Assembly (NCBI GenBank): GCA_022496185.1
Contig: WTXG01000252.1
Location: 1 to 51,397 of the forward strand
DNA length: 51,397 nucleotides
Origin: Multifurca ochricompacta
Taxonomy: Eukaryota; Basidiomycota; Agaricomycetes; Russulales; Russulaceae
Direction of reading: 5' to 3'
The notes beneath the pieces were generated by a model. It was not told the DNA's origin. It ran no database searches and saw only the letters and a program-made list of their open reading frames with translations. Position 1 is the first letter of the stretch, and each line of letters opens with the position of its first letter. A program made the position numbers and the translations under genes. Shown here piece after piece: positions 1 through 10,287 of the stretch.

Positions 1-418
1 TAGTGGTATTTATACGTTTATCGGATAATCCAGATGCCGCGTGGGCATTCATCTAGCCGCGTAGGGTTGGGAATTGTGCGGAAAATGGGGCTGTACGTGG
101 GTGTGTGGGTGAAGGTGAAACCAGTGGGGGCCAAATAGCTCCTAACGTCACAAATGACCGTGGCGGATTTTGGTCTGCCACACTCGGCTTCGGGGATTGC
201 CTTATGTGAGCCCGAATAGAATTTTTGGGATGTCCCCTTTGGGGCCATGTTTTGGTCTTGTTTCATGATGATGTACTTATGATTACATCTCTGTCTCACC
301 CTCCTTGTTACTGAGGGTTTTGCCACCACTCTAGAATGTTTGTGTGCAAAAGCAAATGTGATGCCTTTTGTCTTTATGGTTTTCAGATTAGGATTAGTTA
401 CTACTGTCTCAATCCCTC
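1..418. other. Unassigned left-edge sequence
   Basis: I recognise no gene here. A 103-codon open frame on the minus strand matches no family I know. Positions about 165-210 are closely similar, in inverted orientation, to about 43440-43490 at the other end of the element cluster. The sequence right up to the MITE at 427 and after it (912-958) is continuous apart from the 8-bp target duplication, so it is the older host DNA here. Confidence 0.4.
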
Positions 419-426
419 ATGTGGAT

Positions 427-903
427 TAGTGATGTTCCGGCCCGGCTTGGCCCAAAAGCTGTGGCTTTGGCTTGGCCTGAGGTGGCTCTGGCTTTCCTAA
501 AGACTGGGATGAGCCAAAGCTGCCACAGATGGCTTGGCCCTGGCCTGGCTTGGCCCAAGCTGTGGCTTTTGGTAGAGAAAATTTTATGACATATAACTAG
601 TAGTTATAGTTCAGCTAATCCAAATATGACTTAGTGTGTTACGTATTGCAAAGCTATATTGAAGAAAAAGTTTGAAATGCCGCAATAAACATGATCACGT
701 GACCCAAATCAACCACTTTGTGATCAGATTTCTACTGATTTTGATGATTGCTATTGCACTTGTATGTGCTGTTGAAAGCCATGGCCTGAGCCAGCGGCTT
801 TGGCTTTTAGCTTCTCTGAGCCAGGCCAAAGCCCTTGCTGGGCCGTCACAACAGCCTGGCTTGGCCCAGCTTCCAGCTTTGAGCCAGGCCAGGCACATCA
901 CTA
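427..903. mobile_element. hAT-type MITE, copy 1
   Basis: This is a 477-bp non-autonomous element. It begins TAGTGATGT and ends ACATCACTA, so the termini are inverted repeats. It is flanked by a perfect 8-bp duplication ATGTGGAT at 419-426 and 904-911. An 8-bp duplication with TAGNG-type ends is characteristic of the hAT superfamily. The arms are GC-rich with repeated GGCTTGGCCC-like blocks and the centre is AT-rich. There is no transposase ORF, so any movement would need a hAT transposase supplied from elsewhere. Two more copies lie at 47759 and 49421. This one carries the most C-to-T type changes and is probably the oldest. Confidence 0.9.
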
Positions 904-958
904 ATGTGGATTGTGTAGGAGACTGTATAGTGAATAGCTCAGTCTTTGTAGTAGAAGA

Positions 959-975
959 TGTTGACACAGGATGTG
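959..975 (+). repeat. 17-bp tip of a Copia LTR
   Basis: TGTTGACACAGGATGTG matches the first 17 bases of the Copia LTR family of this window and stops exactly where a Gypsy LTR starts (976). The same 17 bases, with one T/C difference, recur at 1969-1985 at the start of the next Copia LTR. It is either the stub of an older Copia LTR or one side of an unusual duplication. Confidence 0.6.
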
Positions 976-1585
976 TGTTACAACCCTTGTGTTTACCCAG
1001 CCACCCTATTTTCTTTGATTTACACAACATGGACCCTCTTATGCCATCTGGACTTTCCTTCCTGATTACATCTCCTTCCTACATCCCTCCTCATGGTCCA
1101 TCCCTGTGATTGACATTGTATCTGTTTATGTCTTGCTTGTCTGTGTTGACCTCTTATCTCCTTATCTCTTTATCTTCTATCTCCCTTATCTTCATATCTT
1201 ACACAATGGACACTTACTTAGTTCCCTATCAGAAGCTGGGCTCTATGCCCTCTGTTTCTGGATATTTGGGCCCCACTCCCCTCTGCATTCTCAGCTTAGA
1301 TAATCACCAGTTACTTATGTATATAAGTCTGCAGTATCTACCCTGTATACTTCAGACTTGACTTATCAAATACATTGGTGTTTGTCTTCTGGACAATGTC
1401 TTTGAACTTTGACTTAGCAAACTCAGTGCTTTTGGCACTTCTCCATTCAACATTGACAAGTGGATGCAGCTCCCTTGACTTTGACTCATCCCAAACCCTC
1501 AGAAGGCCTATTGATGGTCTTTGACTTGAACCGAATTCCAAGCTGTTGCACAAGTCATGCAGAACATCCCACACCAGACATAACA
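976..1585 (+). repeat. Gypsy 5' LTR of truncated element E
   Basis: A 610-bp LTR beginning TGTTACAACC and ending CATAACA. It is the diverged reverse complement of the Gypsy LTRs at 9665 and 16555, so this element reads on the plus strand. A TATATAA box lies at 1320-1326. The predicted transcript start, 27 nt further on, carries AGACTTGACTTA (1354-1365), which is complementary to the sequence just after the LTR (1587-1598). Confidence 0.85.
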
Positions 1586-1599
1586 TTAAGTCAAGTCTC
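1586..1599 (+). promoter_or_regulatory. Self-priming primer-binding site, element E
   Basis: TTAAGTCAAGTCTC directly follows the LTR. Positions 1587-1598 are a perfect 12-nt complement of 1354-1365, the predicted first bases of the transcript. There is no TGG as expected for complementarity to a tRNA 3' CCA end. This fits Tf1/sushi-type self-priming. Confidence 0.7.
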
Positions 1600-1968
1600 T
1601 GTCCAATGTGGCTTCTACCAGCCACAGTCAGACCCTGTTCCATGAAGAACTCATCAACTGCAGAGACAAGAATAATCTTTCACAGCAAGTACTTGGCTCT
1701 GCTGTCTGGAAAGATTTTGAAACTGAGTTTGGATACTATGTCTATCATGATGGAAGATACCAACCAGTAGAATATGACAACAAGAAGAGAGTTTGGTATT
1801 GCATCTGATACTCAGAGAGCCAACACTCTTGGGTTACTACCACTCCAGCCCTGCCTGAGTACAGATTAGGGCCATGGAGAGAGAACCCTCCTGCTATCAT
1901 CACCAACTCAGAAAACAAATAATTATAGAAGAAAGTAGTGAAGATGCACCAGTATTAGCAGCAGCTAC
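1600..1968 (+). pseudogene. Gypsy gag N-terminal fragment (element E)
   Basis: The frame from 1608 matches the gag N terminus of elements A, C and G1 in this window, including the motifs LSQQVLGSAVWKDFE and FGYYVYHDGRYQPVEY. It starts with GTG where C has ATG. A TGA follows WYCI, after which the frame resumes (YSESQHSW) and continues degenerate to about 1968. There it meets the start of a Copia LTR. The rest of gag, all of pol and the 3' LTR are absent, so this is a dead fragment. The protein would form the capsid of the particle in an intact element. Confidence 0.75.
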
Positions 1969-2132
1969 TGCTGACACAGGATGTGTCTGGAGATGCTTCA
2001 GGCATCTGAGTTTCAGATTAGCTGTCTGATTAGATTAGATTAGATATTGGAGTATCAGACTTTTTTATGTTATCTTTATTACACTTCTTTCTCATGTTAC
2101 TCAGCAGCTAACTGATTCACTTAGTAATCATA

Positions 2133-3723
2133 CAGTGGGTCAAAAAACTGTCCCGATGTTTGCACCATTTCTAGTATTCACTCTATAGCACCTCAGCATT
2201 TAGGAATCTGGTTATGGTGTGGCTGTATGTCTGAAAGCCCTGCTTCCTGGCTACCATGCCCAATTTGGATCAAAGAAATTGGCCATGATATAAGCATTTT
2301 ATGATCAAATCAAATCAATCAATCATCGGGACAGTTTTTTGACCCACATTTTAAATCCACTATCTGCCCAATTACTCCTTTTTTTCACCCCTTTTTGCCT
2401 TGGTAACTCCTTGAATCCTTTTAGTCATCCTTTCTATAACCTTTTGCCATCATTCTGGTGCATTTTTATTCCACTCCTCCACCACCCTCTCCCACAACCA
2501 GGTATCCCCTTGACTGGTTAAGATCCTTCTTCAGATCCACCCAGAGGTGTCCAATGGGGCTAATATTTCAAGGGATTGGGCTATCCATACCAGGCTTCAA
2601 TATTCCTGTCTTAAAACTGCTGGCTTGCCTTCTTGGAATTGTGTTTTGGGTCATTGTCCCACTGAAACATGCTTTCACCCTCCACCATTTCTTACTTTTC
2701 AAACCTTTCCACCACTCTGCCATCCAAAATATCACAGTACTGGCATGGATTCATGATCCCATAAACCCCTGTAAGCATTCCTAGTCCATTCCACCCCATA
2801 CAAGACCAATACCATAAGTTCTTCCTCCTCCATGCTTGACTGTCAGGGTGGTGGTTCTGTCAGAGAGTGGTTACCATGAAAATTGGACAGTGGATGACTG
2901 GAAAAGGATCTTGTGGTCAGGTGAGACTATAATGAACAGAATTGGTTCAGACAGAAGGAGCTACACTTGGGAAAAATAAGGGAGAACCACCCTCTGACAG
3001 AACCACCACCCTGACAGTCAAGCATGGAGGAGGAAGAACTTATGGTATTGGTCTTGTATGGGGTGGAATGGACTAGGAATGCTTACAGGGGTTTAGGGAT
3101 CATGAATCCATGCCAGTACTGTGATATTTTGGATGGCAGAGTGGTGGAAAGGTTTGAAAAGTAAGAAATGGTGGAGGGTGAAAGCATGTTTCAGTGGGAC
3201 AATGACCCAAAACACAATTCCAAGAAGGCAAGCCAGCAGTTTTAAGACAGGAATATTGAAGCCTGGTATGGATAGCCCAATCCCTTGAAATATTAGCCCC
3301 ATTGGACACCTCTGGGTGGATCTGAAGAAGGTTCTTAACCAGTCAAGGGGATACCTGGTTGTGGGAGAGGGTGGTGGAGGAGTGGAATAAAAATGCACCA
3401 GAATGATGGCAAAAGGTTATAGAAAGGATGACTAAAAGGATTCAAGGAGTTACCAAGGCAAAAAGGGGTGAAAAAAAGGAGTAATTGGGCAGATAGTGGA
3501 TTTAAAATGTGGGTCAAAAAACTGTCCCGATGATTGATTGATTTGATTTGATCATAAAATGCTTATATCATGGCCAATTTCTTTGATCCAAATTGGGCAT
3601 GGTAGCCAGGAAGCAGGGCTTTCAGACATACAGCCACACCATAACCAGATTCCTAAATGCTGAGGTGCTATAGAGTGAATACTAGAAATGGTGCAAACAT
3701 CGGGACAGTTTTTTGACCCACTG
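2133..3723. mobile_element. Tc1/mariner fold-back element with about 740-bp arms
   Basis: The ends are CAGTGGGTCAAAAAACTG and its reverse complement, flanked by TA at 2131-2132 and 3724-3725, as for Tc1/mariner. The left arm (2133 to about 2871) is a near-perfect inverted copy of the right arm (about 2985-3723), leaving a loop of roughly 110 bp. Each arm also holds a second, inward-facing copy of the terminal repeat (2324-2347 and 3509-3532), so each end is itself a 215-bp inverted-repeat module. The right arm plus the loop is the 3' part of a transposase gene, and the left arm repeats it in reverse. It could not encode transposase itself. Confidence 0.85.
2870..3505 (+). pseudogene. Degenerate Tc1 transposase, C-terminal part
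   Basis: Plus-strand frames show pieces of the DDE transposase: WTVDDWKR..LWSGET, then NRIGSDRRSYTWEK, then VKHGGG, then QWDNDPKHNSKKA (about 3189-3230, carrying the second catalytic Asp of Tc1-type enzymes), then a trace of the region after it. Several stops and frame changes separate the pieces. The N-terminal DNA-binding half is absent. The same C-terminal sequence occurs inverted in the left arm (about 2339-2870, minus strand). The gene is non-functional. Confidence 0.75.
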
Positions 3724-3926
3724 TAGTTTATATGTGATTCTCCTTTGGCCAATGGCCTTTGTCCCTCATGTTTGTTGTCCAGCACTTGTGGACTTATTCC
3801 CAGTGCACACAGACCATTTCCCCTGGCCCCCATGGGTATATAAGGGTGCCTGTTTCATCTCTTTCACTTCAGAGTTTCTTCAACCTCTGAAGTGTAAGTT
3901 CTACTATACTCTCTTTTTACCTGTGA

Positions 3927-4519
3927 TGTTATGTCCGGTGCGGGACGGTCCACACGACTTGTGTGACAGCTCGGTCAGTGAATTCAGGTAAGAAACCAAT
4001 AAGGCTTCTTGGAGTTCGGGTGAGGTGAGTCAAAGTCAGAAGGGCTGCCCCCTAAGATGATGTTGAGCGGAAAGTGCCAAAAGCACTGAGACGAACGAGT
4101 CAAGGCTTCAAAGGGGATGTCCGGAAGACAGGCACCGATGTATTCAATAAGTTGAGTCTGAGGTCTACAAGGTAGTTGCAGCAGACTTATATACGTAAGT
4201 AAACAGGCGTCAACAAGATAAGGATAATGGGGTCAGGTGGGCCCAAATATACGAAAGCGGAGGGCGTAAAGCCTAGCTTCTGATAGGGTATTAAGTAAGT
4301 GTCCGGTCGTAAAGATAACGGGATAAGAGATAACAAGATAAGAGTCAAACATGGGTAAACAATGAGTCAACAAGTACAACGGAAGTCACGGGGATGGGAG
4401 GAGAGCACGTGATGGATCCCAGGATGGAGACATGATTGTGAAGTGTAGGGTAGGTGGTAAAGAGGGGTCGTCGTTGGGAAGGGTGAAGAAAACGGGGTTG
4501 CTTGGCAGGGATTGTAACA
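3927..4519 (-). mobile_element. Solo Gypsy LTR
   Basis: A 593-bp LTR of the A/G1 Gypsy family (TGTTATGTCC...TTGTAACA in plus orientation), alone and flanked by the perfect 5-bp duplication TGTGA (3922-3926 and 4520-4524). It lies inside Copia LTR 1. A matching duplication around a single LTR indicates LTR-LTR recombination that removed the body of an inserted element. Confidence 0.9.
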
Positions 4520-4665
4520 TGTGACTAACATCTCTTATAGATACTTGTCTCTTTAGGTATGTAGTATAGTGCAATAGAGTTTCTTCAACCTCTGAAGTAT
4601 ACTTGTCTCTTTAGCCTTATCATCTAACTGCACAGTTAGTACACTGCACACATGACTGTTTAATA

Positions 4666-4708
4666 GGTTATGGGCCCTGCACCCACTGACTTGTGCACCT
4701 GTTAACTG
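4666..4708 (+). other. Copia primer site and leader remnant
   Basis: GGTTATGGGCCC at 4666-4677 directly follows Copia LTR 1 and equals the primer site after the other Copia 5' LTRs (18982-18993 on the minus strand, 34663-34674). Only about 30 bp of leader follow before another Copia LTR starts at 4709, so the body of this first Copia has been lost. Confidence 0.75.
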
Positions 4709-5099
4709 TGTTGAACACAGGACATGTTCGGTGATGCTTCAGGCATCAGGAGATTAGATTAGCTACTTTGTGGACTAGATTAGATATCGGAGTTTTGGAC
4801 TATTTACTATATCTTTATTACTTTCTTTCTCACATTCTGCAGTAGCTGACTGATGTACCTTAGTAATGATGTACAAGCATGTGATTACATACTGGCCAAT
4901 GGCCTTTATCCCTCTTGTTTATTGTTTGGACTCTGTCCGGCACTTGTGGACTTATTCCCAGTGCACAGACCATCCCTTGGAAATGTATATAAGGGTGTCT
5001 GTTTTGTCTCTTACACTTCAGAGTTTCCTTCACCTCTGAAGTATAACTTGTTTCTAGCATAACACACTAAAACCACACAGTCAGTATGCTGCACCTCAT
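4709..5099 (+). repeat. Copia 2 5' LTR, first part
   Basis: It begins TGTTGAACACAGG and carries the TATA box (GTATATAAGGG near 4985) and the start-site hairpin CACTTCAGAG...CTCTGAAGT (about 5016-5043). It breaks at CTCAT (5095-5099), the target duplication of G1, and resumes at 34651. Confidence 0.85.
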
Positions 5100-5413
5100 T
5101 GTTACGTCCGGTGTGGGACGTTCTACACAACTTGTGTGACAGTGTATCGTTTGTGATCAGGTAAGGGACCAATAGGGTCTCTTGGAGTACAGGTGGGATG
5201 AGTCAAAGTCAAAGGGGCTGTTCCCTATGACGATGTTGAACAGAAAGTGCCAAAAGCACTGAGACAGCTGAGTCAGAGATTTCAAAGGGAGTGTCCAGAA
5301 GACAAGCACTGATGGATTCAATAAGTCAAGTCTGAAGCTTACAATGTAGCTATGGTGGACTTATATATGTAATCAGACGGGTGTCTATAGATAAGCTATC
5401 TTGGAGTCATGTG
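5100..5413 (-). repeat. G1 3' LTR, outer part
   Basis: TGTTACGTCCGGTGTGGG onward, matching 34064 onward. It stops at ATGTG (5409-5413), the target duplication of element C, and continues at 26976. Confidence 0.9.
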
Positions 5414-5482
5414 TGTTACAAACCCCACTGCATCATCTTGTTTCCTTTTCTTTCATGTGACCCACTGTTTGGATGTGCTTGC
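5414..5482 (+). repeat. C 5' LTR, first 69 bp
   Basis: TGTTACAAACCCCACTGC onward, the same as the start of the 3' LTR at 26377. It ends in CTTGC (5478-5482), the target duplication of the Copia insertion. Confidence 0.9.
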
Positions 5483-5995
5483 TGTCAAACAATCATGCTG
5501 CTGGTTATACTGACTGCGGTTAGTAGCGGTTTAGGCTAGAAAAGACAAGTAACTTCAGATGTTAGAAGAACTCTGTATTACTACACTACTGACCTAGAAA
5601 AGACAAGTACTATAAGAAGCGTTAGTCTAAAGGAAGTAGAGAGTAAACTTAGAAGGAACTTACACTTCAGATGTTAGAAGAACTCTGAAGTGTAAAGGAC
5701 GAAACAGACACCCTTATATACCCATGAGGGCCAGGGGAAATGGTCTGTGCGCACTGGGAATAAGTCCACAAGTGCCGGACAATAAACAGAGAGGGATAAA
5801 GGCCATTGGCCGAAGAGATATCATGTGCTTACTGCGCATTACTAAGGACATTACTTATCAGCTGAGTAAGGTGAGAAAGAAATGTAATAAAGATATCATA
5901 AAAAGTCCGAAACTCCGGAAACTAAACTAATCTTATCTACAGCTTAAGCAATCCTCAGATGCCTGAAGCATCTCCAGACACGTCCTGTGTCAACA
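5483..5995 (-). repeat. Copia 3' LTR
   Basis: A 513-bp LTR, TGTCAAACA...TGTCAACA in plus orientation. It contains the TATA box (about 5713-5720) and the start-site hairpin (about 5664-5694). Confidence 0.93.
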
Positions 5996-6244
5996 TCCCT
6001 CCATGGTGAAGGCATCATCATTAAGTGGAATGAGTTAAATGAGCACACTGCTGTTCACAATTGAATGAACATGTCACCAGCCAGAGATCCAACTTCTCTA
6101 ACTCTTTGTGAGTTTTGCATACGAGTTGTAGATTGCTTATGCAAGTCTACACACCTCTTGTGTCACTCTCAAGGTCGACAACGTGCTCATGTGGCATGGT
6201 GGGAAAGTGAAACTGGTGAACAAAGTCTCCAGATTCCAGCTCTT
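5996..6244 (-). other. Copia 3' leader with polypurine tract
   Basis: On the minus strand GGAGGGA (plus 5996-6002) directly precedes the 3' LTR and is the expected plus-strand primer. The remaining 240 bp between the RNase H stop and the tract hold no ORF of note. Confidence 0.75.
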
Positions 6245-6796
6245 TCATTCCAGCACTAATCCAAATCCAGTTACCATAAGATCAAAAGATGATCTGGGCA
6301 GAGACTTTGTAAGGCCATCTGCCAGCATCTCTCCAGTGGGAGTTCGCACCAAGTCAATCTGGTGTGATTCTACATACTCCCTAATGGCATGGTACTTTAT
6401 TGGTATGTGCTTTGATCGCCTTCCTGTGACAGGGTTTAATGCAAGATCTACTGCACCCTTGTTGTCACAATGCAGTTGTATGGGTGAAGTAACTTCATAC
6501 CCCAACTCCTGCATAAATGTCCTATACCACGCTGCCTGATTTGAAGCCTCAGCAAGGCTCATATACTCGGCTTCAGTGGTGGACTGTGCTACTGTCTTCT
6601 GCTTCCTGGAACACCAGCTAATGGCTCCATTGGCAAGGAAAAAGACATAGCCTGAGGTGGAGTGGCGGTCCTCTTGATCTCCCCATGAGGAATCCGCATA
6701 GCCATGAAGGCCAACTTCACCATTCCCTCCAGAATAGCGCAACTTGTAGTCTTTTGTAGCATTTAGATAGGCTAAGACATACTTTGCTAGTCGCAT
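6245..6796 (-). pseudogene. Copia RNase H (end of polyprotein)
   Basis: The RNase H domain of the Copia polyprotein removes RNA from the RNA:DNA hybrid during reverse transcription. Visible motifs are GYADSSWGD (first Asp), TTEAEYMSL (Glu) and HCDNKGAVDL (second Asp), followed by SKHIPIKYHAIRE and the terminal LADGLTKSLP, all typical of Copia. The frame is open to the natural stop at 6245. It is separated from the RT by a short region with frame changes, so it would not be made as part of a full polyprotein from this copy. Confidence 0.88.
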
Positions 6797-8355
6797 GTGC
6801 TGCTGGGAAGGGTTGGAAGCAAATTGGCTAAGGCGTGCAACAGCAAACTAATGTCAGGTCTGCTTCCAATCTGCACCCAAGCAGAGACCCCATTAACTGC
6901 TGATACCTCTTAATATCAGAGGTAGATGCCTGGTCTTCAAACTTGACCAAATGAACATCCACGCCAGAGGGTAGAGGAGTATATACTGGGTTGGAATCCC
7001 CCATTCCAAACCTCTCAACTATGGAGGATACATAGGCTGTCTGGTCGATATCCAGTGTCTTGTTAGGACGATCCCTGGTGATGTTAACTCCAAGGTAGGA
7101 CTGGATTTTGCCAAGATGGTCATCTCATATCGGCTAGATAGAGAGTCCTTCAGCCATTGAATCTTCTTAGTGGAGGACCCAAGTATAGTGATGTCATCAA
7201 CATATAAAATGACGAAAAGTGAACCATCCCCCTCTTGGTGATGATACACATATACTCCTGCATCAGAGTACGTCCGAGTAAAGTTCAGTTCATTGAGAAC
7301 TGCATGGAATTGTAAGTTCCATGCTCGGGAAGCTTGTTTGAGGCCATACAGAGCCTTCTGTAGCCTACAAACTTTGGACTCTTGTCCAGCAACGATGAAA
7401 CCAACAGGTTGCTCCATATAGATCTCCTCATCCAGATCGCCATGCAGGAATGCCGATTTGACATCCATTTGATGGATTTCCCAATCCTCAAGTGCGGCCA
7501 ACGCTAATAACAGTCTAAGAGACTCAAATCTGGCGACTGGGGAGAAATTTCATCGAAGTCCACCCCCTCTATTTGGGTGAACCCTTTTGCTACAAGCCTA
7601 GCATGAAAGCGTCCATCTGCTTTCAGTTTAAAGACCCACTTGGACTTTACAGCCTTTCTACCTTCAGGAAGGTCTTCAAGGTGCCACACTTTAAGTTTTT
7701 CTAAGGCATCAATTTCATATTGACATGCCTCAAGCCAATCACTGGCATTATCAGACTCCATTGCTTCTTTAAAAGTGAGAGGATCCCTGTAAGGCGATCC
7801 TGCAGCATTGAGTAGATCCATCTGACCAAGTCTGGAAGAACCCTGCACAAACTCTGCATTATCCTCATTGTAGAAGCGAGGATTCAGACGATGATTCTGA
7901 TTGGGACGTGCAGTATCCAAGTCTAAATCTTCTTGGATTGCCCTATCTCGTTGTTCAGAGCATGGACTTGTCCTCTGAAAATTAGGTTGAGGAATTCTGT
8001 CTGCAATCCTTTGTGATTTTCTGATTGCTTTGGTTCTTTTGGGAGGGGAGGATGGTTCCATGATTTGTGATGGAGGGGTCTGATAAATAGTCTGAGGGTG
8101 TGTGGTGTCTATATTACGTGTGGGTGTGGTAGGCTGAGGTGGTAATTGAGGAGGTACAATGTCCTCCTGTTCCTCTTCCAGGTCTTCCTCATCTTGAGGA
8201 GCCTCAGGAACTTGTGTAGCAGTTGCTGGTGGTGGCTGGACTGAGCCACCAGGTAAAGTAAATGAGCCACCTTCTGTAGGTTGCTCTATAGGTTTATCTG
8301 CTCTGCTGTCCTTCACAGAGCAGGATGGGAAGGATCTCTCATCAAATGTAACATC
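6797..8355 (-). pseudogene. Copia reverse transcriptase region
   Basis: From 8355 downward the frame holds a proline-rich linker (Pro/Gln/Thr-rich around 8100-8300) and the RT N terminus (WHLEDLPEGRKAVKSKWVFK, ARLVAKGFTQIEGVDF). A one-base loss near 7550 shifts the frame just before the segment resuming at 7501 (QMDVKSAFLHGDLDEEIYME, YGLKQASRAW, then the catalytic ILYVDDI about 7190-7210). A second frame change near 7110 precedes the thumb region. Separated from the integrase part by a TGA at 8354-8356. The enzyme would copy element RNA into cDNA; this copy cannot do so. Confidence 0.87.
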
Positions 8356-9659
8356 TCATGAAGAGATGAGAGACCAGATACGACTATCCCAAAGTGTATA
8401 GCCCTTAGAAGTGGGCTCATATCCGACAAAGACGGCTTCCCTAGCTTTGGGATCTAATTTACGCTGCTTGCCCTCTGGAACATGGTAATAGGCTTTGCAA
8501 CCAAAGACCTTAAAGTACGAGACATCTGGTTTGTTCCCAACCAGAAGCTCAAGCGGAGTTTTCCACTTATTTGAACGGATGGGAGTTCTGTTGTATATAT
8601 GACATGCTGTTTCAACAGCACACTCCCAAAAACCAAGAGATAGGCCTGCATCGTGCAGCATGCTAGTGCCTTTTTCCATTATGGTTCTATTAAATCTCTC
8701 AGCCCTTCCATTCTGTTGTGGACTATATGGCATTGTGAGTTTATGCTCTATGCCAAAATCTTCAAGCGTTACCTTCAGTGCCTTGTTCACATACTCGCCA
8801 CCACGATCTGTATGAAGACACTTGATTTTATGATTAAATTTGTTTTCAAGTAGTGTCTTCAGTTTATTGAAAACTGGTGTGAACAGATCTTTAGATTTCA
8901 TTGGAACGATTAAAGCATATCTGCTAAAGTCGTCCAAGAAAGTGGCAAAGTATAGATTCCCTTGTATTGAACTGCACTGCAAGGGTCCTACAAGATCACT
9001 ATGAAGGATCTCAAGGGGTGCTGATGTGCGCTTTGAAGATGGGGGAAATGGAAGACGATGGGACTTGCCCATTTCACAGCCATAACACGGCTTGTCTTCT
9101 ACTTGGCTATTATTAATCTTGAGGCCTTTAACTGCCTCAGGAGCATATCTCTTCAGGGCTTCTTTAGACATGTGGCCCATTCTCTGATGCCAGATTTCTA
9201 GTGAGGCAGATGCAGATGTATGGATACTACTTAGGACGTGTTTGCCTAGTACCCAATACAATTTGCCAAACTTCCATGCTTCCACTATGATGTTGTCGCC
9301 ATATTTTATTGTTGCCTTCTTATTATCTAAGAACACAGTTGCCCCTTTTTCTACTAGGGCACTGGCGGAGAGTATTTTATGTCCTCCAGGCATGTGGAGC
9401 ACATTGCTCAGTTCCAAGTCGTAACCTTGATCAGTCCTGATGATCATGGTGCCAACTCCACTTGTTTTGACTATGGAGTTGTCACCTAGTGATACTTCAT
9501 GGGTACTGTCGACTTTATACGTATCAAAGTCTTCAAGGTTGGGACTGAAATGAGACGTTGCTCCACTATCAAGCATCCAATAATCTGAGTTGATATCCAG
9601 ATTATAGGTGTGAACATAAAGGCAAATGTGAGGTGCTTCTTGCACCTCCTCTATTTTGC
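8356..9659 (-). pseudogene. Copia protease and integrase region
   Basis: The minus-strand frame just inside the left border of Gypsy A carries the aspartic protease motif WMLDSGATSHF. It is followed by the integrase: HQRMGH...CYGCEMGK (HHCC zinc module), HSDLVGP, HTDRGGEY and NGRAERFNRT (the D, D and E of the catalytic triad), then the GKR-like region VFGCKAYYHVP. The order protease-integrase before RT identifies Ty1/Copia. The frame ends at a TGA (8354-8356) where SSRDVTF would be expected, then continues in the same frame. The upstream half of the gene lies beyond Gypsy A at 17152. Confidence 0.9.
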
Positions 9660-9664
9660 CACTA

Positions 9665-10256
9665 TGTTACGTCCGGTGCGGGACGTTCCACACGACTTGT
9701 GTGACAGCGTTCGTTCATGTATCAGATAAGAGACCAATGGGGTCTCTTGGAGTTATACGGGAAGAGTCAAAGTCAAAGAGGCTGTACTCTATGACAATGT
9801 TGAGCGGAAAGTACCAGAAGTACTTGAGACGATCGAGTCAGAGCGTTCAAGGGGAAGTCCAGAAGACAAGCACCGATGTATTCAATAAGTCGAGTCTGAG
9901 GTCTACAAGGTAGCTACAGTGGACTTATATACGTAATTGGGTGAGCGTCTAAAGATAAGATAAGGTCGAGTCATGTGGGCCCAAATATACGAAAGCGAAG
10001 GGCGTAAAGCCTGGCTTCTGATAGGGAATTAAGTAAGTGTCCGGTCATAGAGATAAGGGATAAGAGATAAGAGATAAGAAAGCCAAACATGAGTACAGTA
10101 GCATCAACAAGGTCAAAGGTGGTCACGGGGAAGGGAGTAGAGCACGTGATGGGTCCCAGGAAGGGGACGTAATCAAGAAGTGGAGAGTGGGTGGAAGAGA
10201 AGGGTCGTCATTAGGGAGAGTGAAGAAAATTGGGTCGCTAGGCAGGGGTTGTAACA
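9665..10256 (-). repeat. Gypsy A 3' LTR
   Basis: 592 bp, TGTTACGTCCGG...GGGTTGTAACA, identical by eye to the 5' LTR except one A/G position in the first 60 bases. Confidence 0.95.
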
Positions 10257-10287
10257 TCACCCCCTCTTCTGGTTCTAGCAGACCCGG

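Larger units (their letters stand above)
1969..4665 (+). repeat. Copia LTR 1, split by two insertions
   Basis: The LTR is in three pieces (1969-2132, 3726-3926, 4525-4665), about 506 bp in all, close to the 503-513 bp of other copies here. It is interrupted by a Tc1 fold-back element with TA duplication and by a solo Gypsy LTR with TSD TGTGA. It keeps the TATA box (GGGTATATAAGGG about 3833-3845) and, starting near the predicted transcript start, a hairpin CACTTCAGAG...CTCTGAAGTG (3865-3894). Its 3' end reads TAATA instead of CAACA, consistent with C-to-T decay. It is followed by a tRNA-type primer site at 4666. Confidence 0.8.

Noticed and set aside
150..215. Protein-kinase DFG motif (TVADFGLPHSASG) on the plus strand.
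   Set aside because: No other kinase motif nearby, a stop soon after, and the inverted relative at 43440-43490 reads DCG; more likely a DNA repeat than a kinase exon.
427..903. Small plus- and minus-strand ORFs within the GC-rich MITE arms (also at 48004 and 49630).
   Set aside because: They lie inside a 477-bp non-coding element repeated three times; their Leu/Ala/Ser-rich products follow from the GGCTTGGCC repeats.
2339..3517. Mirror-image ORFs of 60-108 codons on both strands of the Tc1 element.
   Set aside because: They are antisense to the degenerate transposase frame and identical only because the arms are inverted copies.
4709..5099. Separate solo Copia LTR at 4709.
   Set aside because: Its end continues at 34651 after G1 and is followed by the primer site and leader, so it is the 5' LTR of Copia 2.
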